Shown: positions 33,017 through 43,198, counted from the first letter of the stretch. The stretch: 64,000 nucleotides of DNA from Chitinophagales bacterium (GCA_030832085.1 JAURJU010000064.1:124001-188000), one strand, 5' to 3'. Program-made: numbers and translations. Notes: generated from the sequence alone by a model not told the origin.

Positions 33017-35266
33017 ATGCCTTCTCCGAAAAACAAAAAAACAGCAGCCCCGCCAGCAGGTAGCTCCACCGCCGGCAAGGACCTTCATTCACCACTCAGG
33101 CAATACTTTGGCTTTGATGCCTTCCGCGGCAACCAGGAAGCCATCATCAACAATGTGCTGAACGGCAACGATACTTTTGTCATCAAGCCAACAGGGGGAG
33201 GCAAGAGCCTTTGCTATCAGCTTCCTGCCATGATCAGTGAGGGCTGCGCCATTGTTGTTTCTCCCCTGATTGCCCTCATGAAAAACCAGGTTGACCTGGT
33301 GAGGGGATACAGCAGCAACGACAATGTCGCCCATTTCCTGAACTCTACCCTTACCAAAAAGGAAATCAAAGAGGTGCACGACGACCTGAACGCCGGAACC
33401 ACCAAAATGCTCTATGTTGCCCCTGAAACACTCACCAGGCAAGAGAACCTGGACTTTTTCAGTGGATTGAAAATATCTTTTTTTGCGGTGGATGAGGCCC
33501 ATTGCATATCGGAATGGGGCCATGACTTTCGTCCGGAGTACCGCCGGCTGAGGGAAATGATGGACCAGATTGATGCAAAGGTCCCAGTTATTGCTTTGAC
33601 GGCCACTGCAACGCCCAAGGTGCAGGGAGACATTGTTCATAACCTCGGACTCAGAAACCCTGCCGTTTTTATTTCCTCCTTTGACAGGCCCAACCTTGAA
33701 TATGAGATCAGGCCCAAAATCAGGAAAGACCAGACCATCAAGGGTATGGTCAAGTTCATCCACGACAACAGGGGTAAGAGCGGGATCATTTATACGCTGA
33801 ACAGAAAAACAACAGAAGAACTGGCGGAGCTGTTGAACATCAACGGCATCAAGGCAGGGGCATACCATGCCGGGCTTGACAGCAAGCTGAGGGCTGAGCG
33901 CCAGGACAAATTCCTGAATGAGGACATGCAGGTGATTGTGGCCACCATCGCATTCGGGATGGGGATTGACAAACCGGATATCCGTTTCGTCATCCATTAC
34001 AATATTCCCAAAAGCCTTGAGAATTATTACCAGGAAACCGGCAGGGCTGGCAGGGATGGCATGGAAGGAAAATGTGTCCTCTATTATTCCCATAAGGATG
34101 TTTCCAAATTGGAACATTTTCTTCGCGACAAACAATTGAGCGAAAGGGAAGTGGGTGCACAATTGATTGATGAGATGGTTGCATTTGCCGAAAGCGGACA
34201 ATGCAGAAGGAAGGTCCTCATGAATTATTTTGGGGAAAAATACAGCACCGCCAATTGTGGTGCTTGTGACAATTGCCTGCATCCCAAAGAGCGCATTGAG
34301 GCCAAGGCAAACGCGGTCAAGTTGTTGAAGGTCATCAAGGCCCTGGATGAAAGGTTTGCGGCAGACTATGTGGTGAACATTACCATCGGCCGGCTCATCC
34401 CACAGATCAAAATGTACAGGCACGATGAACTTCCTGTTTTTGCAACAGGCGACGATGAGCCTGATATGTATTGGACATCGTTGATTCGGCAGATGTTGCT
34501 GGAAGGACTGCTTCAAAAGGACATTACTGAACATGGGATATTGAAGATCAGCAAAGACGGAGCGGCTTTTCTCAAAAAGCCAACTTCATTCTCCATGATC
34601 ATGGGTAACTTTTATGAAGATGCCAACGAGGATGATGATGAGACAACAACGGATGCAGGGGGCACCGCTTCCACAGATGCGCAACTGTTTGAAATGTTGA
34701 AGGACCTCAGAAAGCAATTTGCAAAAGAGAAAAAACTTCCACCGTTTGTCATCTTTCTTGAGTCATCCCTGGAAGACATGGCCACGCAATACCCTACCAC
34801 ACTGGCTGAGCTGGAAAAAATCAGTGGCGTCAGCAAGGGCAAGGCCATTCGCTATGGGCAAACTTTTGTTGACCTGATTGAAAAGTATGTTGCTGAAAAT
34901 GATATCACAAAGCCAGATGATTTTGTGATGCGGAGCGTCGTGAACAAGAGTGGAGACAAGGTTTTCATCATACAGCAGGTAGATAAAAAAGTATCGTTGG
35001 ATACCATTGCAAAAAACCGCGACATGAAAATGGAGCAGCTGTTGGAAGCCATGGAAACCATTGTCGCCAGTGGCACAAAACTCAACCTGGATTATGCCAT
35101 CGACCAGATGGTGGATGAGGATGACCAGGAAGACATCATGGAATATTTCAAAAGCTGCGAAACGAGCAGCCTCGATACAGCCAGAGAAGAACTGGCAGAC
35201 CTTGACCTGGAGTGGGAGCAACTGAAAATCATGCGGATAAAATTTCTCAGTGTTTATGGCATGTAA
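33017..35266 (+). CDS. recQ: ATP-dependent DNA helicase RecQ
   Basis: A 3'-5' DNA helicase for recombination and fork repair. The 749 residues include a helicase core with Walker [16 protein letters not shown] (Gly-Lys-Ser at 62-64), the DEAH box [18 protein letters not shown] with the RecQ aromatic loop, motif [14 protein letters not shown] and motif [13 protein letters not shown]. The zinc-binding segment ([20 protein letters not shown]) and winged helix follow, then an HRDC domain near 580-660 and a C-terminal extension of about 90 residues (acidic, helical) that E. coli RecQ (609 residues) lacks. An acidic insert ([13 protein letters not shown]) precedes HRDC. Start ATG at 33017. Divergent from kdsD. 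Confidence 0.95.
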   Translation: MPSPKNKKTAAPPAGSSTAGKDLHSPLRQYFGFDAFRGNQEAIINNVLNGNDTFVIKPTGGGKSLCYQLPAMISEGCAIVVSPLIALMKNQVDLVRGYSSNDNVAHFLNSTLTKKEIKEVHDDLNAGTTKMLYVAPETLTRQENLDFFSGLKISFFAVDEAHCISEWGHDFRPEYRRLREMMDQIDAKVPVIALTATATPKVQGDIVHNLGLRNPAVFISSFDRPNLEYEIRPKIRKDQTIKGMVKFIHDNRGKSGIIYTLNRKTTEELAELLNINGIKAGAYHAGLDSKLRAERQDKFLNEDMQVIVATIAFGMGIDKPDIRFVIHYNIPKSLENYYQETGRAGRDGMEGKCVLYYSHKDVSKLEHFLRDKQLSEREVGAQLIDEMVAFAESGQCRRKVLMNYFGEKYSTANCGACDNCLHPKERIEAKANAVKLLKVIKALDERFAADYVVNITIGRLIPQIKMYRHDELPVFATGDDEPDMYWTSLIRQMLLEGLLQKDITEHGILKISKDGAAFLKKPTSFSMIMGNFYEDANEDDDETTTDAGGTASTDAQLFEMLKDLRKQFAKEKKLPPFVIFLESSLEDMATQYPTTLAELEKISGVSKGKAIRYGQTFVDLIEKYVAENDITKPDDFVMRSVVNKSGDKVFIIQQVDKKVSLDTIAKNRDMKMEQLLEAMETIVASGTKLNLDYAIDQMVDEDDQEDIMEYFKSCETSSLDTAREELADLDLEWEQLKIMRIKFLSVYGM

Positions 35267-35289
35267 GCCATTTTTATAGTCTATCTGTT

Positions 35290-35320
35290 TTGTGTACTAT
35301 TGCAACAGTGGTTATCTTTG
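35290..35320 (+). promoter_or_regulatory. Promoter of the DUF1684 gene (TTG-N20-TATCTTTG)
   Basis: TTG at 35290-35292, 20 bases, then TATCTTTG at 35313-35320, an exact TAnnTTTG. The ATG at 35338 is 17 bases after the -7 element. Confidence 0.7.
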
Positions 35321-35337
35321 TTCCTCAATTCTAATTG

Positions 35338-36234
35338 ATGAACAGCATAAAACAGGTATTGGTCATGATTGCATTTTTGATGGGAATCATATCTGACGCA
35401 GCAGCGCAGGCAGGTGCAAGAAAGTACAGGAATGAAATTGTTGAATGGGACAGGAAGCGGATGGAATCCTTGAAATCTGCAACAGGCTGGGTCAACCTTG
35501 CTGGTCTTTATTGGCTCAAAAAGGGGGAGAACCGCTTTGGGAGCGCTGCAGAAAATGAGTTGGTCTTCAAGGAAAAGGCTTTTCCGGCCTTGCTGGGAAC
35601 CTTTACGTTGTCAGGAAATGAAGTGAATTGGAAGACGGCAGCAGGAAACGACGTGCTCATCAAAAATGAAAAGACTGCTGCTGCCACCATCTTCAGTGGC
35701 GATGAAAAAAATGCAGCCGTACTGGCTTTTCAAACCTTCCGGTGGAGCGTCATCCAGCGTGAAGACCTTGTGGGCATCCGTTTTCGGGACCTTGCCAGTC
35801 CGTTGCTCCAAAAATTGCAGCACATTGAGCGGTACCCCATCAGAAAAGAATGGAGGATCAATGCCCGCATCGAAAAATCCCTCCTGCCATCTGTCTCCAT
35901 TTTAAATGTACTTGGACAAACCGTTCAGGAAAAATCTGCGGGCAAGCTGGTGTTTGCGTACAAGGGTCAAACCTTTAAGCTGGACCTGGTTGATGAGGGA
36001 ACCACCAACTTATTTGTATTGTTTGGAGATGAAACCAACGCAAAGGAGACCTATCCCACGGGAAGGTTTTTATATGTTCCAAGGCCTGATGCAGATGGCA
36101 ACACCGTCATCGATTTCAACAAGGCCTATAACCCACCCTGCGCATTCACACCCTTTGCCACCTGCCCCATCCCGCCAAAGCAAAACATATTGCCCATTGC
36201 CGTAAAAGCAGGGGAAAGAAAGATTCACCTGTAG
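35338..36234 (+). CDS. Exported DUF1684 family protein
   Basis: A 298-residue protein with a signal peptide (ends SDAAAQA) and one DUF1684 domain: EIVEWDRKRMESLKSATGWVNLAGLYWLKKGENRFGS-type start (given here only in outline), a middle region TFRWSVIQREDLVGIRFRD and the family ending YNPPCAFTPFATCPIPPKQN. The family is widespread in aerobic bacteria and archaea and has no established function; the Cys-containing ending PPCAFTPFATCPIPP is its most conserved part. It has its own promoter and is followed 42 bases later by the sugar-acid dehydratase, so it may be cotranscribed with it. Confidence 0.85.
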   Translation: MNSIKQVLVMIAFLMGIISDAAAQAGARKYRNEIVEWDRKRMESLKSATGWVNLAGLYWLKKGENRFGSAAENELVFKEKAFPALLGTFTLSGNEVNWKTAAGNDVLIKNEKTAAATIFSGDEKNAAVLAFQTFRWSVIQREDLVGIRFRDLASPLLQKLQHIERYPIRKEWRINARIEKSLLPSVSILNVLGQTVQEKSAGKLVFAYKGQTFKLDLVDEGTTNLFVLFGDETNAKETYPTGRFLYVPRPDADGNTVIDFNKAYNPPCAFTPFATCPIPPKQNILPIAVKAGERKIHL

Positions 36235-36276
36235 CCCATTTATTCTGTAACTTTTGCCATCAATAATGATCGGATC

Positions 36277-37995
36277 ATGGCAGAAGAACTCAGGAGCCGC
36301 GGTTGGTTTGGCCGCAAAGACAAGGACGGAATCATTTACAGGAGCTGGATGAAAAACCAGGGCATGCCCAATGACATGTTTGACGGGCGCCCAGTGATTG
36401 GCATTTGCAATACTTTCAGTGAATTGACACCCTGCAATGCACATTTTCGCGACTTTGCCGAAAGCATAAAAAAAGGGGTACTCGAAGCCGGGGGTTTTCC
36501 GTTGGAATTCCCGATCATGAGCCTTGGGGAGACCCTGCTCAAACCAACAGCGATGTTGTTCCGCAACCTGGCCAGCATGGACGCAGAAGAATCCATCCGT
36601 GGCAATCCGATCGATGGCGTGGTCTTGATGACGGGTTGCGACAAGACAACCCCCTCCACTGTCATGGGTGCGGCCAGCGTGGGCCTGCCGACGATCGTTG
36701 TTCCTGGAGGACCCATGTTGAATGGCCGTTACAAAGGGCAGACCATTGGATCCGGAACACATGTCTGGAAATTTGATGAAGACATGAAGACCGGGAAAAT
36801 GACCCAAGAGGAATGTGAATTTGCTGAAAGCTGCATGAGCAGGAGCATTGGGCATTGCATGACCATGGGAACCGCCTCGACCATGGCCACCATGGTGGAA
36901 GCGCTTGGGCTTACCCTGAGCGGGGCATCCGCCATCCCGGCTGCTGACTCCAGAAAAAAACAGATGGCCCAATTGAGTGGAAGGCGAATAGTGGAAATGG
37001 TCAGGGAAAACCTGACCATCGACAAGATACTCACCCGTGAGGCATTTGAAAATGCCATCAAGGTGAACGCTGCTGTTGGCGGATCTTCCAATTTCATCAT
37101 CCACCTCTTGGCCATTGCCGGTCGGATAGGGGTTGACCTGAAACTGGATGATTTTGATGAACTTGGCAGCAAGATTCCCCTGTTGCTGAACCTCATGCCT
37201 TCCGGAAAATACCTGATGGAAGATTATTACTATGCTGGCGGATTGCCGGTGATATTGAATGAGCTGAAAAAAGAACTTCACCGCAATGTCATTACCGTGA
37301 CTGGGAAAAACCACCACGAAAACATTGAAGGCAATACAGCAAATTATAACAGCGATGTAATTGCAACCATGGATCAACCTTTGATTGCGGAAGCCGGCTC
37401 TGTGGTGGTTAGGGGGAACCTTGCTGCCAATGGTGCGGTGATCAAGCCCTCTGCCGCAAGCCCTGCACTGATGCAGCATACAGGGCGCGCAGTGGTTTTT
37501 GAAAGCATTGAAGATTACCATGCACGCATTGATGACCCGGCACTGGACATTGATGAGAACTGTGTGATGGTCTTGAAATACGTTGGACCCGTTGGATACC
37601 CGGGCATGCCGGAAGTGGGCAACATGGCATTGCCGAAAAAAATTCTTGCCAAGGGCATCAAGGACATGGTACGCATCAGCGATGGCAGGATGAGTGGAAC
37701 GGCATATGGCACGGCCGTATTGCATGTATCGCCGGAAAGTGCCATTGGTGGTACGTTGGCCCTGGTGGAAAATGGAGACATGATTGAGTTGGATGTTCCC
37801 CAACGAAAACTGCACCTCCATGTCAGTGATGAAGTACTTGCACAAAGAAAGGCAAACTGGACCCCCCCCAAACCGGCCGCCAGCAGGGGTTACGTGAGTT
37901 TGTACATCAACCATGTGGAAGGCGCAGACAAGGGTGCCGACCTTGATTTTCTCAGGGGAAGTTCAGGGAGCACTGTGACCAGGGATTCACATTGA
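36277..37995 (+). CDS. IlvD/Edd family sugar-acid dehydratase (arabinonate/xylonate-type)
   Basis: A 572-residue Fe-S dehydratase. Three cysteines, Cys53 (ELTPCNAHF), Cys121 (TGCDKTTPS) and Cys194 (IGHCMTMGT), have the spacing of the cluster ligands of pentonate dehydratases. The sequence TGCDKTTPSTVMGA and SGASAIPAADSRK point to the aldonate group (L-arabinonate, D-xylonate, L-fuconate) rather than to dihydroxy-acid dehydratase of valine synthesis. It removes water from a sugar acid to give a 2-keto-3-deoxy acid. It is 19 bases before a GntP permease, which fits uptake and first dehydration of a sugar acid. The exact substrate is not determined. Confidence 0.85.
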   Translation: MAEELRSRGWFGRKDKDGIIYRSWMKNQGMPNDMFDGRPVIGICNTFSELTPCNAHFRDFAESIKKGVLEAGGFPLEFPIMSLGETLLKPTAMLFRNLASMDAEESIRGNPIDGVVLMTGCDKTTPSTVMGAASVGLPTIVVPGGPMLNGRYKGQTIGSGTHVWKFDEDMKTGKMTQEECEFAESCMSRSIGHCMTMGTASTMATMVEALGLTLSGASAIPAADSRKKQMAQLSGRRIVEMVRENLTIDKILTREAFENAIKVNAAVGGSSNFIIHLLAIAGRIGVDLKLDDFDELGSKIPLLLNLMPSGKYLMEDYYYAGGLPVILNELKKELHRNVITVTGKNHHENIEGNTANYNSDVIATMDQPLIAEAGSVVVRGNLAANGAVIKPSAASPALMQHTGRAVVFESIEDYHARIDDPALDIDENCVMVLKYVGPVGYPGMPEVGNMALPKKILAKGIKDMVRISDGRMSGTAYGTAVLHVSPESAIGGTLALVENGDMIELDVPQRKLHLHVSDEVLAQRKANWTPPKPAASRGYVSLYINHVEGADKGADLDFLRGSSGSTVTRDSH

Positions 37996-38014
37996 TGGTT
38001 TAAACCCAAATACG

Positions 38015-39325
38015 ATGACCATTCTCATCATCATACTTGCCATTGCCTTGCAGGTGTTCCTGTCTGTCAAAAAAATAAGTCCTTTTATTTCACTGCTCAT
38101 GGTTGCCATTGCAACAGGATTGTGTTTGGGCATGCCCGCTGCAGACCTGCTCAAATCCATCGAAAAAGGTGTTGGCAGTACGTTGGGTGGTTTGGCCCTG
38201 ATCCTTTGCCTGGGGGCCATTTTGGGTAAAATATTGGAAGAAACAGGAGCGGCAGAAAAGATTACCATCACCCTAATACATGGATTTGGTGCAAAAAAAA
38301 TCCAATGGGCCGTCATGCTTACGGGATTCATGATTGGCATTCCCCTTTATTACAATGCAGGCTTTGTGATACTGGTTCCTCTGGTGTTCATGCTGGTCCG
38401 CAAAACAGGGCTACCCCTTTTGTACATCGCCATCCCCATGGCTGCAGCCTTGAGCACAACCCATTGTTTTCTTCCCCCACACCCCGGACCTGTTGTATTG
38501 GTCAATGCTTTTGGTGCAGACATGGGAAAGGTATTGATTTATGGCATCATCATTGCCATCCCTGCCGTGATTGTGGCGGGCCCCATTTTGGGAAGGTTCC
38601 TGAAAAACATCCGACCTGCCGAGCAGACAACTGTGGTTGCAGCGCCTTCAGCAACGGTGCAGCTTCCAAAAGCATTTCCCAGTTTTCTGATGGCCTTGTT
38701 GCCAGTCTTGCTCATCACCATGGCGGTCATTTGCAATGCATTCCTAGATCAGGGGCATTTGCTCCGGCAATTTTTTTCTTTTGTTGGCGAGCCAGTCATT
38801 GCCATCTTCATTTCTGTAATCTTATCAATGTATTTTTTTGGAATCAGGGCAGGCATTCGGATCGACAATATCATGAAATGGGTAAGCGATGCCATCGCCG
38901 GCATCGCCATGATCCTGCTGATCATCACGGCTGGCGGGGTTTTCAAGCAGGTTTTGCAAGACAGTGGCACAGGAACCTATATCGCTTCTTTCAGCAGCAA
39001 ATGGGAAATGCCTCCCCTGCTTTTCGGTTGGATCATCACCGCATTGCTAAGGGTCATGATTGGCTCAGCCACTGTAGCCGGCATCACCGCTGCAGGCATT
39101 GTATCACCATTGGTTGTTGCAGGTACTGCTTCGCCAGAGTTGATGGTTTTGGCAGTGGGCAGCGGCTCAGTATTCGGTTCTCACATCAATGATTCTGGCT
39201 TCTGGATGTACAAGGAGTTTTTCAAGTTGACACTGAAGCAAACATTTTTATCATGGACCGTGATGGAGACGCTGATCTCCATCATTGGGCTTGTTGGTGT
39301 TTTGGTATTGAATGCTATCTTGTAG
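38015..39325 (+). CDS. GntP family gluconate/sugar-acid permease
   Basis: A 436-residue inner-membrane transporter with about 12 hydrophobic segments. GntP family features are GGLALILCLGAILGKILEETGAAEKI, FMIGIPLYYNAGFVILVPLVF, STTHCFLPPHPGPVVL and GSVFGSHINDSGFWMYKEFF (partly quoted). It brings gluconate-like acids into the cell with protons. It is 19 bases behind the sugar-acid dehydratase; the two form a small catabolic module. A G-rich repeat (39331-39361) follows its stop codon. Confidence 0.9.
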   Translation: MTILIIILAIALQVFLSVKKISPFISLLMVAIATGLCLGMPAADLLKSIEKGVGSTLGGLALILCLGAILGKILEETGAAEKITITLIHGFGAKKIQWAVMLTGFMIGIPLYYNAGFVILVPLVFMLVRKTGLPLLYIAIPMAAALSTTHCFLPPHPGPVVLVNAFGADMGKVLIYGIIIAIPAVIVAGPILGRFLKNIRPAEQTTVVAAPSATVQLPKAFPSFLMALLPVLLITMAVICNAFLDQGHLLRQFFSFVGEPVIAIFISVILSMYFFGIRAGIRIDNIMKWVSDAIAGIAMILLIITAGGVFKQVLQDSGTGTYIASFSSKWEMPPLLFGWIITALLRVMIGSATVAGITAAGIVSPLVVAGTASPELMVLAVGSGSVFGSHINDSGFWMYKEFFKLTLKQTFLSWTVMETLISIIGLVGVLVLNAIL

Positions 39326-39330
39326 AATGA

Positions 39331-39361
39331 GGGATGAGGGGAAAGGGGAAAGGGATGAGGG
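39331..39361 (+). repeat. G-rich repeat with potential G-quadruplex
   Basis: Five runs of three to four G (39331-33, 38-41, 45-48, 52-54, 59-61) are separated by loops of 3-4 bases, ATGA or AAA. The decamer GGGATGAGGG occurs twice, 21 bases apart. A related copy is at 30671-30692 (19 of 22 bases identical). Confidence 0.6.
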
Positions 39362-39393
39362 AAAAGGATTAAATTGGGGTTCAAACTATTTCC

Positions 39394-40230
39394 ATGCGTA
39401 AAATAGCATTCCTGTTTTTCATAGCCCTTTTTCAATTCATCAAAGTGGAAGCCCAAACAATTCGCGCAGCAACCTTCAACATCCGTTACGACAATCCCCG
39501 CGACAGCGGAAACCTGTGGAAGGACAGGAAGGATCCTGTTCTTGCGTTGATCAAATACCACAATTTTGATGTGTTTGGTGTGCAGGAAGCATTGAAAAAC
39601 CAGTTGGATGACCTGCAGTCCGGATTGAAAGGATTTGCCCAACATGGCATTGGAAGGGACGATGGAAAATCTGCAGGCGAGCATTCCACCATTTTTTATA
39701 AAACCAGCAAATACAACCTGCAGGCCAGTGGGGATTTTTGGCTCTCACCCACTCCCGAAAAAGTAGGCCCCGGTTGGGATGCAAAGCTCAACAGGATCTG
39801 CAGCTGGGTGAAACTGACAGATAAAAAATCCGGAAAGGAGTTTTTTGTTTTCAATGCCCATTATGACCACCAGGGTGTAGTGGCCAGGGTGGAAAGCAGC
39901 AAGCTGATCCTGGATAAAATCAAATCGATTGCAGGAGATAAGCCTGTGGTTTTTATGGGCGACCTCAATGGTAACCGGGAAAGTGAATGGTATATGCATA
40001 TTGCAAACGCTGGTGTCTTGAAGGACAGCCATGGATTGGCAAAGCTGGTCTATCAACCCAATGGCAGCTTCAATAGTTTTCGTGCCGACGGCATCCGGCA
40101 GGATGTCATTGACCATGTATTTGTCAGCGCCCATTTCAAGGTCTCAAAATGGGCTGTGCTGACCGACACCTACAACGGGAAGTTTCCTTCCGATCATTTT
40201 CCTGTTGCAACCGAATTGTCTCTTCAATAA
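39394..40230 (+). CDS. Secreted endonuclease/exonuclease/phosphatase family protein
   Basis: A 278-residue EEP-superfamily hydrolase with a signal peptide (MRKIAFLFFIALFQFIKVEAQ). Catalytic motifs are TFNIRYDNP, FGVQEALKNQL (metal Glu), FNAHYDHQG, FMGDLNGN (Asp-x-Asn) and the final SDHFPVATE (Asp-His pair). Members cleave phosphodiesters in nucleic acids, lipids or sugar phosphates; this exported group is often found with glycan-degradation genes. It starts 33 bases after the G-rich repeat and is followed 9 bases later by a sulfatase, so the two are probably one operon. Confidence 0.88.
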   Translation: MRKIAFLFFIALFQFIKVEAQTIRAATFNIRYDNPRDSGNLWKDRKDPVLALIKYHNFDVFGVQEALKNQLDDLQSGLKGFAQHGIGRDDGKSAGEHSTIFYKTSKYNLQASGDFWLSPTPEKVGPGWDAKLNRICSWVKLTDKKSGKEFFVFNAHYDHQGVVARVESSKLILDKIKSIAGDKPVVFMGDLNGNRESEWYMHIANAGVLKDSHGLAKLVYQPNGSFNSFRADGIRQDVIDHVFVSAHFKVSKWAVLTDTYNGKFPSDHFPVATELSLQ

Positions 40231-40239
40231 TATTTTCAC

Positions 40240-41619
40240 GTGAACCAATCCATACTTCTCCTATTGTTCATTTGCTTCTCGCAAGCAACCATCGCGCAGC
40301 AAAAAAAAGGCCCCAACCTGATCATCATCATGACCGATGATATGGGTTATGCGGATGTGGGCTTTAACGGCTGCAAGGATATTCCCACACCGAATATTGA
40401 CAGGATTGCATCATCCGGTGTGGTGTTCAGTTCCGGCCATGTTTCATTTGCGGTATGCAGCCCCAGCAGGGCTGGACTGCTTACCGGCCGTTATTCCCAG
40501 CGTTTCGGTTATGAGCGCAATGTACTCTACATTCCGGGTGATGAACAGATGGGGTTGAGCCAGGACGAGGAAACCACCGCAGATCTGTTGGGGAAAGCCG
40601 GATACGCCACGATGCTGGTTGGCAAGTGGCACCTGGGCGCGCATCCGAACCTGCATCCCCTGAAGAGGGGCTTCAGGGAATTTTTCGGATTTCTTGGCGG
40701 CGGGCACCAGTATTTTCCAACAGAGTGGAGGATTTCAGATCCTCTTTCTGTGATGGACGAGCCAGGCAGTTACAGAACAAAACTGAACAAGGGCAATGCG
40801 GTGGTGGAAGAACAGGAATACATTACTGATGCCTTTTCCAGGGAAGCCGTTTCTTTTTTGGACCGCAATGCATCCAATCCCTTTTTCCTCTACCTGACCT
40901 ACAATGCACCACATACGCCGCTTCAGGCGCCGGAGCAATACCTTTCACGGTTCACCCATATCACAGACAAAAAAAGAAGTACCTATGCGGCCATGGTCAG
41001 TGCCATCGATGATGGTGTGGGCAAAATATTGGACAAGTTGAAGGAGACGGGTCAGGAGAAGAATACACTGGTGTTTTTTCTCTCTGACAATGGCGGCCCG
41101 ATTGAAAACGGCAGCAGCAACGCTAACCTCACGGGAAGGAAGGCCAGTCTTTTTGAAGGCGGTATCAGGGTCCCCTTTGCCATGCAGTGGCCTGGCAGGA
41201 TTCCTGCAGGAATGGTCTATGACAAGCCCATCATATCATTGGACATCCTTGCGACCATATTGGCGCAATTGAGAGAACCCATCAAGACAAAACACCCCCT
41301 GGATGGAGTAAACCTTGTTCCCTACCTGACAGGAAAAAACAAAGGGGTTCCCCACGAGATATTGTTTTGGCGCCACTACGACATGAAGTCTTATGCTGCT
41401 CTTTCTGCGGATGGGAAAAAACTGTGGATGCGGGGCGACAGTACAGTACTGTATGACTTGAGTACAAATCCACGAGAAGCCAACAACATTGCAGAGGAAC
41501 ATCCTGCACTGGTGATCAAGATGAAACAACAGCTGATGGATTGGGAGAAAGGCTTGAAACCACCGGCTTTTCTTGGGCTTTCCCAACGCGATGCCTATAT
41601 CAAATCAAAGGGGTTATAG
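40240..41619 (+). CDS. Secreted sulfatase (formylglycine-dependent), GTG start
   Basis: A 459-residue type I sulfatase. Signal peptide ends in IAQ; metal site starts IIMTDDMGYADVGF; Cys73 in VCSPSRAGLLTGRY is the formylglycine precursor; GKWHLG and FFLSDNGGP are the other active-site motifs. The start is GTG at 40240, which gives a proper signal sequence and no ATG alternative before the domain. It is 9 bases behind the EEP hydrolase. It is more like sulfatase 3 (53470) than the SusCD-linked one in its GFNGCKDIPTPNIDR segment. The substrate is unknown. Confidence 0.92.
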   Translation: MNQSILLLLFICFSQATIAQQKKGPNLIIIMTDDMGYADVGFNGCKDIPTPNIDRIASSGVVFSSGHVSFAVCSPSRAGLLTGRYSQRFGYERNVLYIPGDEQMGLSQDEETTADLLGKAGYATMLVGKWHLGAHPNLHPLKRGFREFFGFLGGGHQYFPTEWRISDPLSVMDEPGSYRTKLNKGNAVVEEQEYITDAFSREAVSFLDRNASNPFFLYLTYNAPHTPLQAPEQYLSRFTHITDKKRSTYAAMVSAIDDGVGKILDKLKETGQEKNTLVFFLSDNGGPIENGSSNANLTGRKASLFEGGIRVPFAMQWPGRIPAGMVYDKPIISLDILATILAQLREPIKTKHPLDGVNLVPYLTGKNKGVPHEILFWRHYDMKSYAALSADGKKLWMRGDSTVLYDLSTNPREANNIAEEHPALVIKMKQQLMDWEKGLKPPAFLGLSQRDAYIKSKGL

Positions 41620-41725
41620 GTTCACGAAAAGGATTTAGCAGAATAAATGCCTTATGCTTCTACGCAAGTTGCATTGCATTCAATTTTGTGCGATATTTAG
41701 GATCAAGCAATTTTTATATTTATTT

Positions 41726-41735
41726 CAAACGATTG
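41726..41735. promoter_or_regulatory. LacI-type operator core before the first Gfo/Idh/MocA gene
   Basis: CAAACGATTG fits CAAWCGWTTG. It lies 4 bases after a -7-like element TATATTTA (41715-41722) and 5 bases before the ATG at 41740. Confidence 0.5.
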
Positions 41736-41739
41736 TCAA

Positions 41740-43161
41740 ATGAACTTGAACAACGATTCACGCCGTAAATTTCTCAAAGACACGGCAATGGTAACAGCTG
41801 CGGCATCCATGCCTTCTCTTTTTACCCAGGCCAGGACCAACCGCAAGGCTGGTGAAAAAGTAAAACTTGCCTGCATCGGAATTGGCAACCAGGGAGCATC
41901 TGACCTGATGCAGTTCCATAAGTCCGGCCTCGCTGAATTTGTGGCTTTTTGTGATGTAGACATGGGTGCTCCGCAAACGCAGGCCGTTTTGAAACAATTT
42001 CCTGATGTTCCAAGGTTCCAGGATTTCCGCAAGATGTTCGACAAGATGGGAAATCAAATTGAAGCGGTGAGCATTGGTGTTCCAGACCATTCGCATTTTG
42101 CGATCACCATGATGGCCCTTTCCCTGGGTAAGCACGTATACGTTGAAAAGCCCATGGCCCGTACCTTCAATGAGGTTGAGCTGATGATGAAGGCTGCAAA
42201 AAAACACAGCAAGCTGGTTACACAAATGGGCAACCAGGGGCACTCTGAAGCCAACTATTTTCAGTTCAAGTCATGGGTGGAAGCTGGCATCATCAAGGAT
42301 GTGACAGCTATTACGGCACACATGAATTCAGCGCGTCGCTGGCACGCTTTTGATCCCAAGATCAAAAGTCTCCCTGCTAAAGAGGCCATCCCTGCAACAC
42401 TTGACTGGGATACCTGGCATGGTGTTGTGAAAGAACACGATTACAACCACGATTACCACAATGGCCAATGGCGTTGCTGGTATGATTTCGGTATGGGTGC
42501 TCTTGGCGATTGGGGTGCACACTTGATTGATACAGCGCACCAGTTTTTGGACTTGGGACTTCCAACAGAAGTGAGCATGTTGAGGGCCGACCAGCACAAT
42601 AAATTCTTCTATCCGTATTCGTCTACCATCCTGTTCAAATTCCCAGAGCGCAAAGGGATGCCAGCCTGTGACATCACCTGGTACGATGGATTGAACAATC
42701 TTCCGCCTTTGCCGGAAGGATATGGTTCTTCTGCGAAGCTGGATGCAAATATTCCAGCGCCAAGCAATGGAGCGATCCAATCACAGCGGTTGAATCCCGG
42801 AAAGATCATCTACAGCAAGGACCTGATTTTCAAAGGTGGTTCTCACGGAAGTACGCTTTCCATCATCCCTGAAGAAAAAGCAAAGGAAATGGCTTCCAGG
42901 CTTCCTGAAGTTCCAGTGAGTCCTTCCAACCACTATGCCAACTTCCTGAAGGCCTGTCTGGGCCAGGAAGAGACGCGTTCTCCATTTGCCATTGCAGGTC
43001 CGTTGAGCCAGGTCTTCTGCCTGGGTGTGCTTTCTCAAATGCTCAACACGACATTGAAATTTGACAGGAAGAAAAAGCAGATCACCAACAACAAACTTGC
43101 CAATCAATTGCTGGTGGGCGAACCACCGCGAAAAGGCTGGGAACAGTATTACAAGATTTAA
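41740..43161 (+). CDS. Tat-exported Gfo/Idh/MocA family oxidoreductase 1
   Basis: A 473-residue NAD(P)-dependent oxidoreductase. The N-terminus has a twin-arginine signal (SRRKFLKDTAMVTAAASMPSL). The Rossmann fold is KVKLACIGIGNQGASD; the family lysine motif is VYVEKPMARTFNEVE, and the C-terminal domain has DWGAHLIDTAHQFLDLGLP. Exported Gfo/Idh/MocA proteins of this kind act on glycosides or keto-sugars in the periplasm with a tightly bound cofactor, often with DUF1080 proteins. It is followed by a strong terminator (43169). Confidence 0.9.
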   Translation: MNLNNDSRRKFLKDTAMVTAAASMPSLFTQARTNRKAGEKVKLACIGIGNQGASDLMQFHKSGLAEFVAFCDVDMGAPQTQAVLKQFPDVPRFQDFRKMFDKMGNQIEAVSIGVPDHSHFAITMMALSLGKHVYVEKPMARTFNEVELMMKAAKKHSKLVTQMGNQGHSEANYFQFKSWVEAGIIKDVTAITAHMNSARRWHAFDPKIKSLPAKEAIPATLDWDTWHGVVKEHDYNHDYHNGQWRCWYDFGMGALGDWGAHLIDTAHQFLDLGLPTEVSMLRADQHNKFFYPYSSTILFKFPERKGMPACDITWYDGLNNLPPLPEGYGSSAKLDANIPAPSNGAIQSQRLNPGKIIYSKDLIFKGGSHGSTLSIIPEEKAKEMASRLPEVPVSPSNHYANFLKACLGQEETRSPFAIAGPLSQVFCLGVLSQMLNTTLKFDRKKKQITNNKLANQLLVGEPPRKGWEQYYKI

Positions 43162-43168
43162 GCCATAT

Positions 43169-43198
43169 GCCGCGTGAAAATTCACGCGGCTTTTTTTT
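43169..43198 (+). terminator. Rho-independent terminator after the first Gfo/Idh/MocA gene
   Basis: A ten-base-pair stem GCCGCGTGAA / TTCACGCGGC with a two-base loop AA is followed by eight T. It is 8 bases after the stop codon at 43161 and faces the 3' end of the radical SAM gene. Confidence 0.9.

Noticed and set aside
33089-34534. 481-codon open frame antisense to recQ
   Set aside because: Shadow of recQ, which has all helicase motifs in the other strand.
36070-37914. 614-codon open frame antisense to the sugar-acid dehydratase
   Set aside because: Rich in His, Cys and Phe with no family motif; a shadow of a clear gene on the plus strand.
40232-40247. Third parS-like sequence around TTCACGTGAA
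   Set aside because: Only 13 of 16 positions fit the parS consensus, not a full palindrome, and it includes the GTG start of sulfatase 2.
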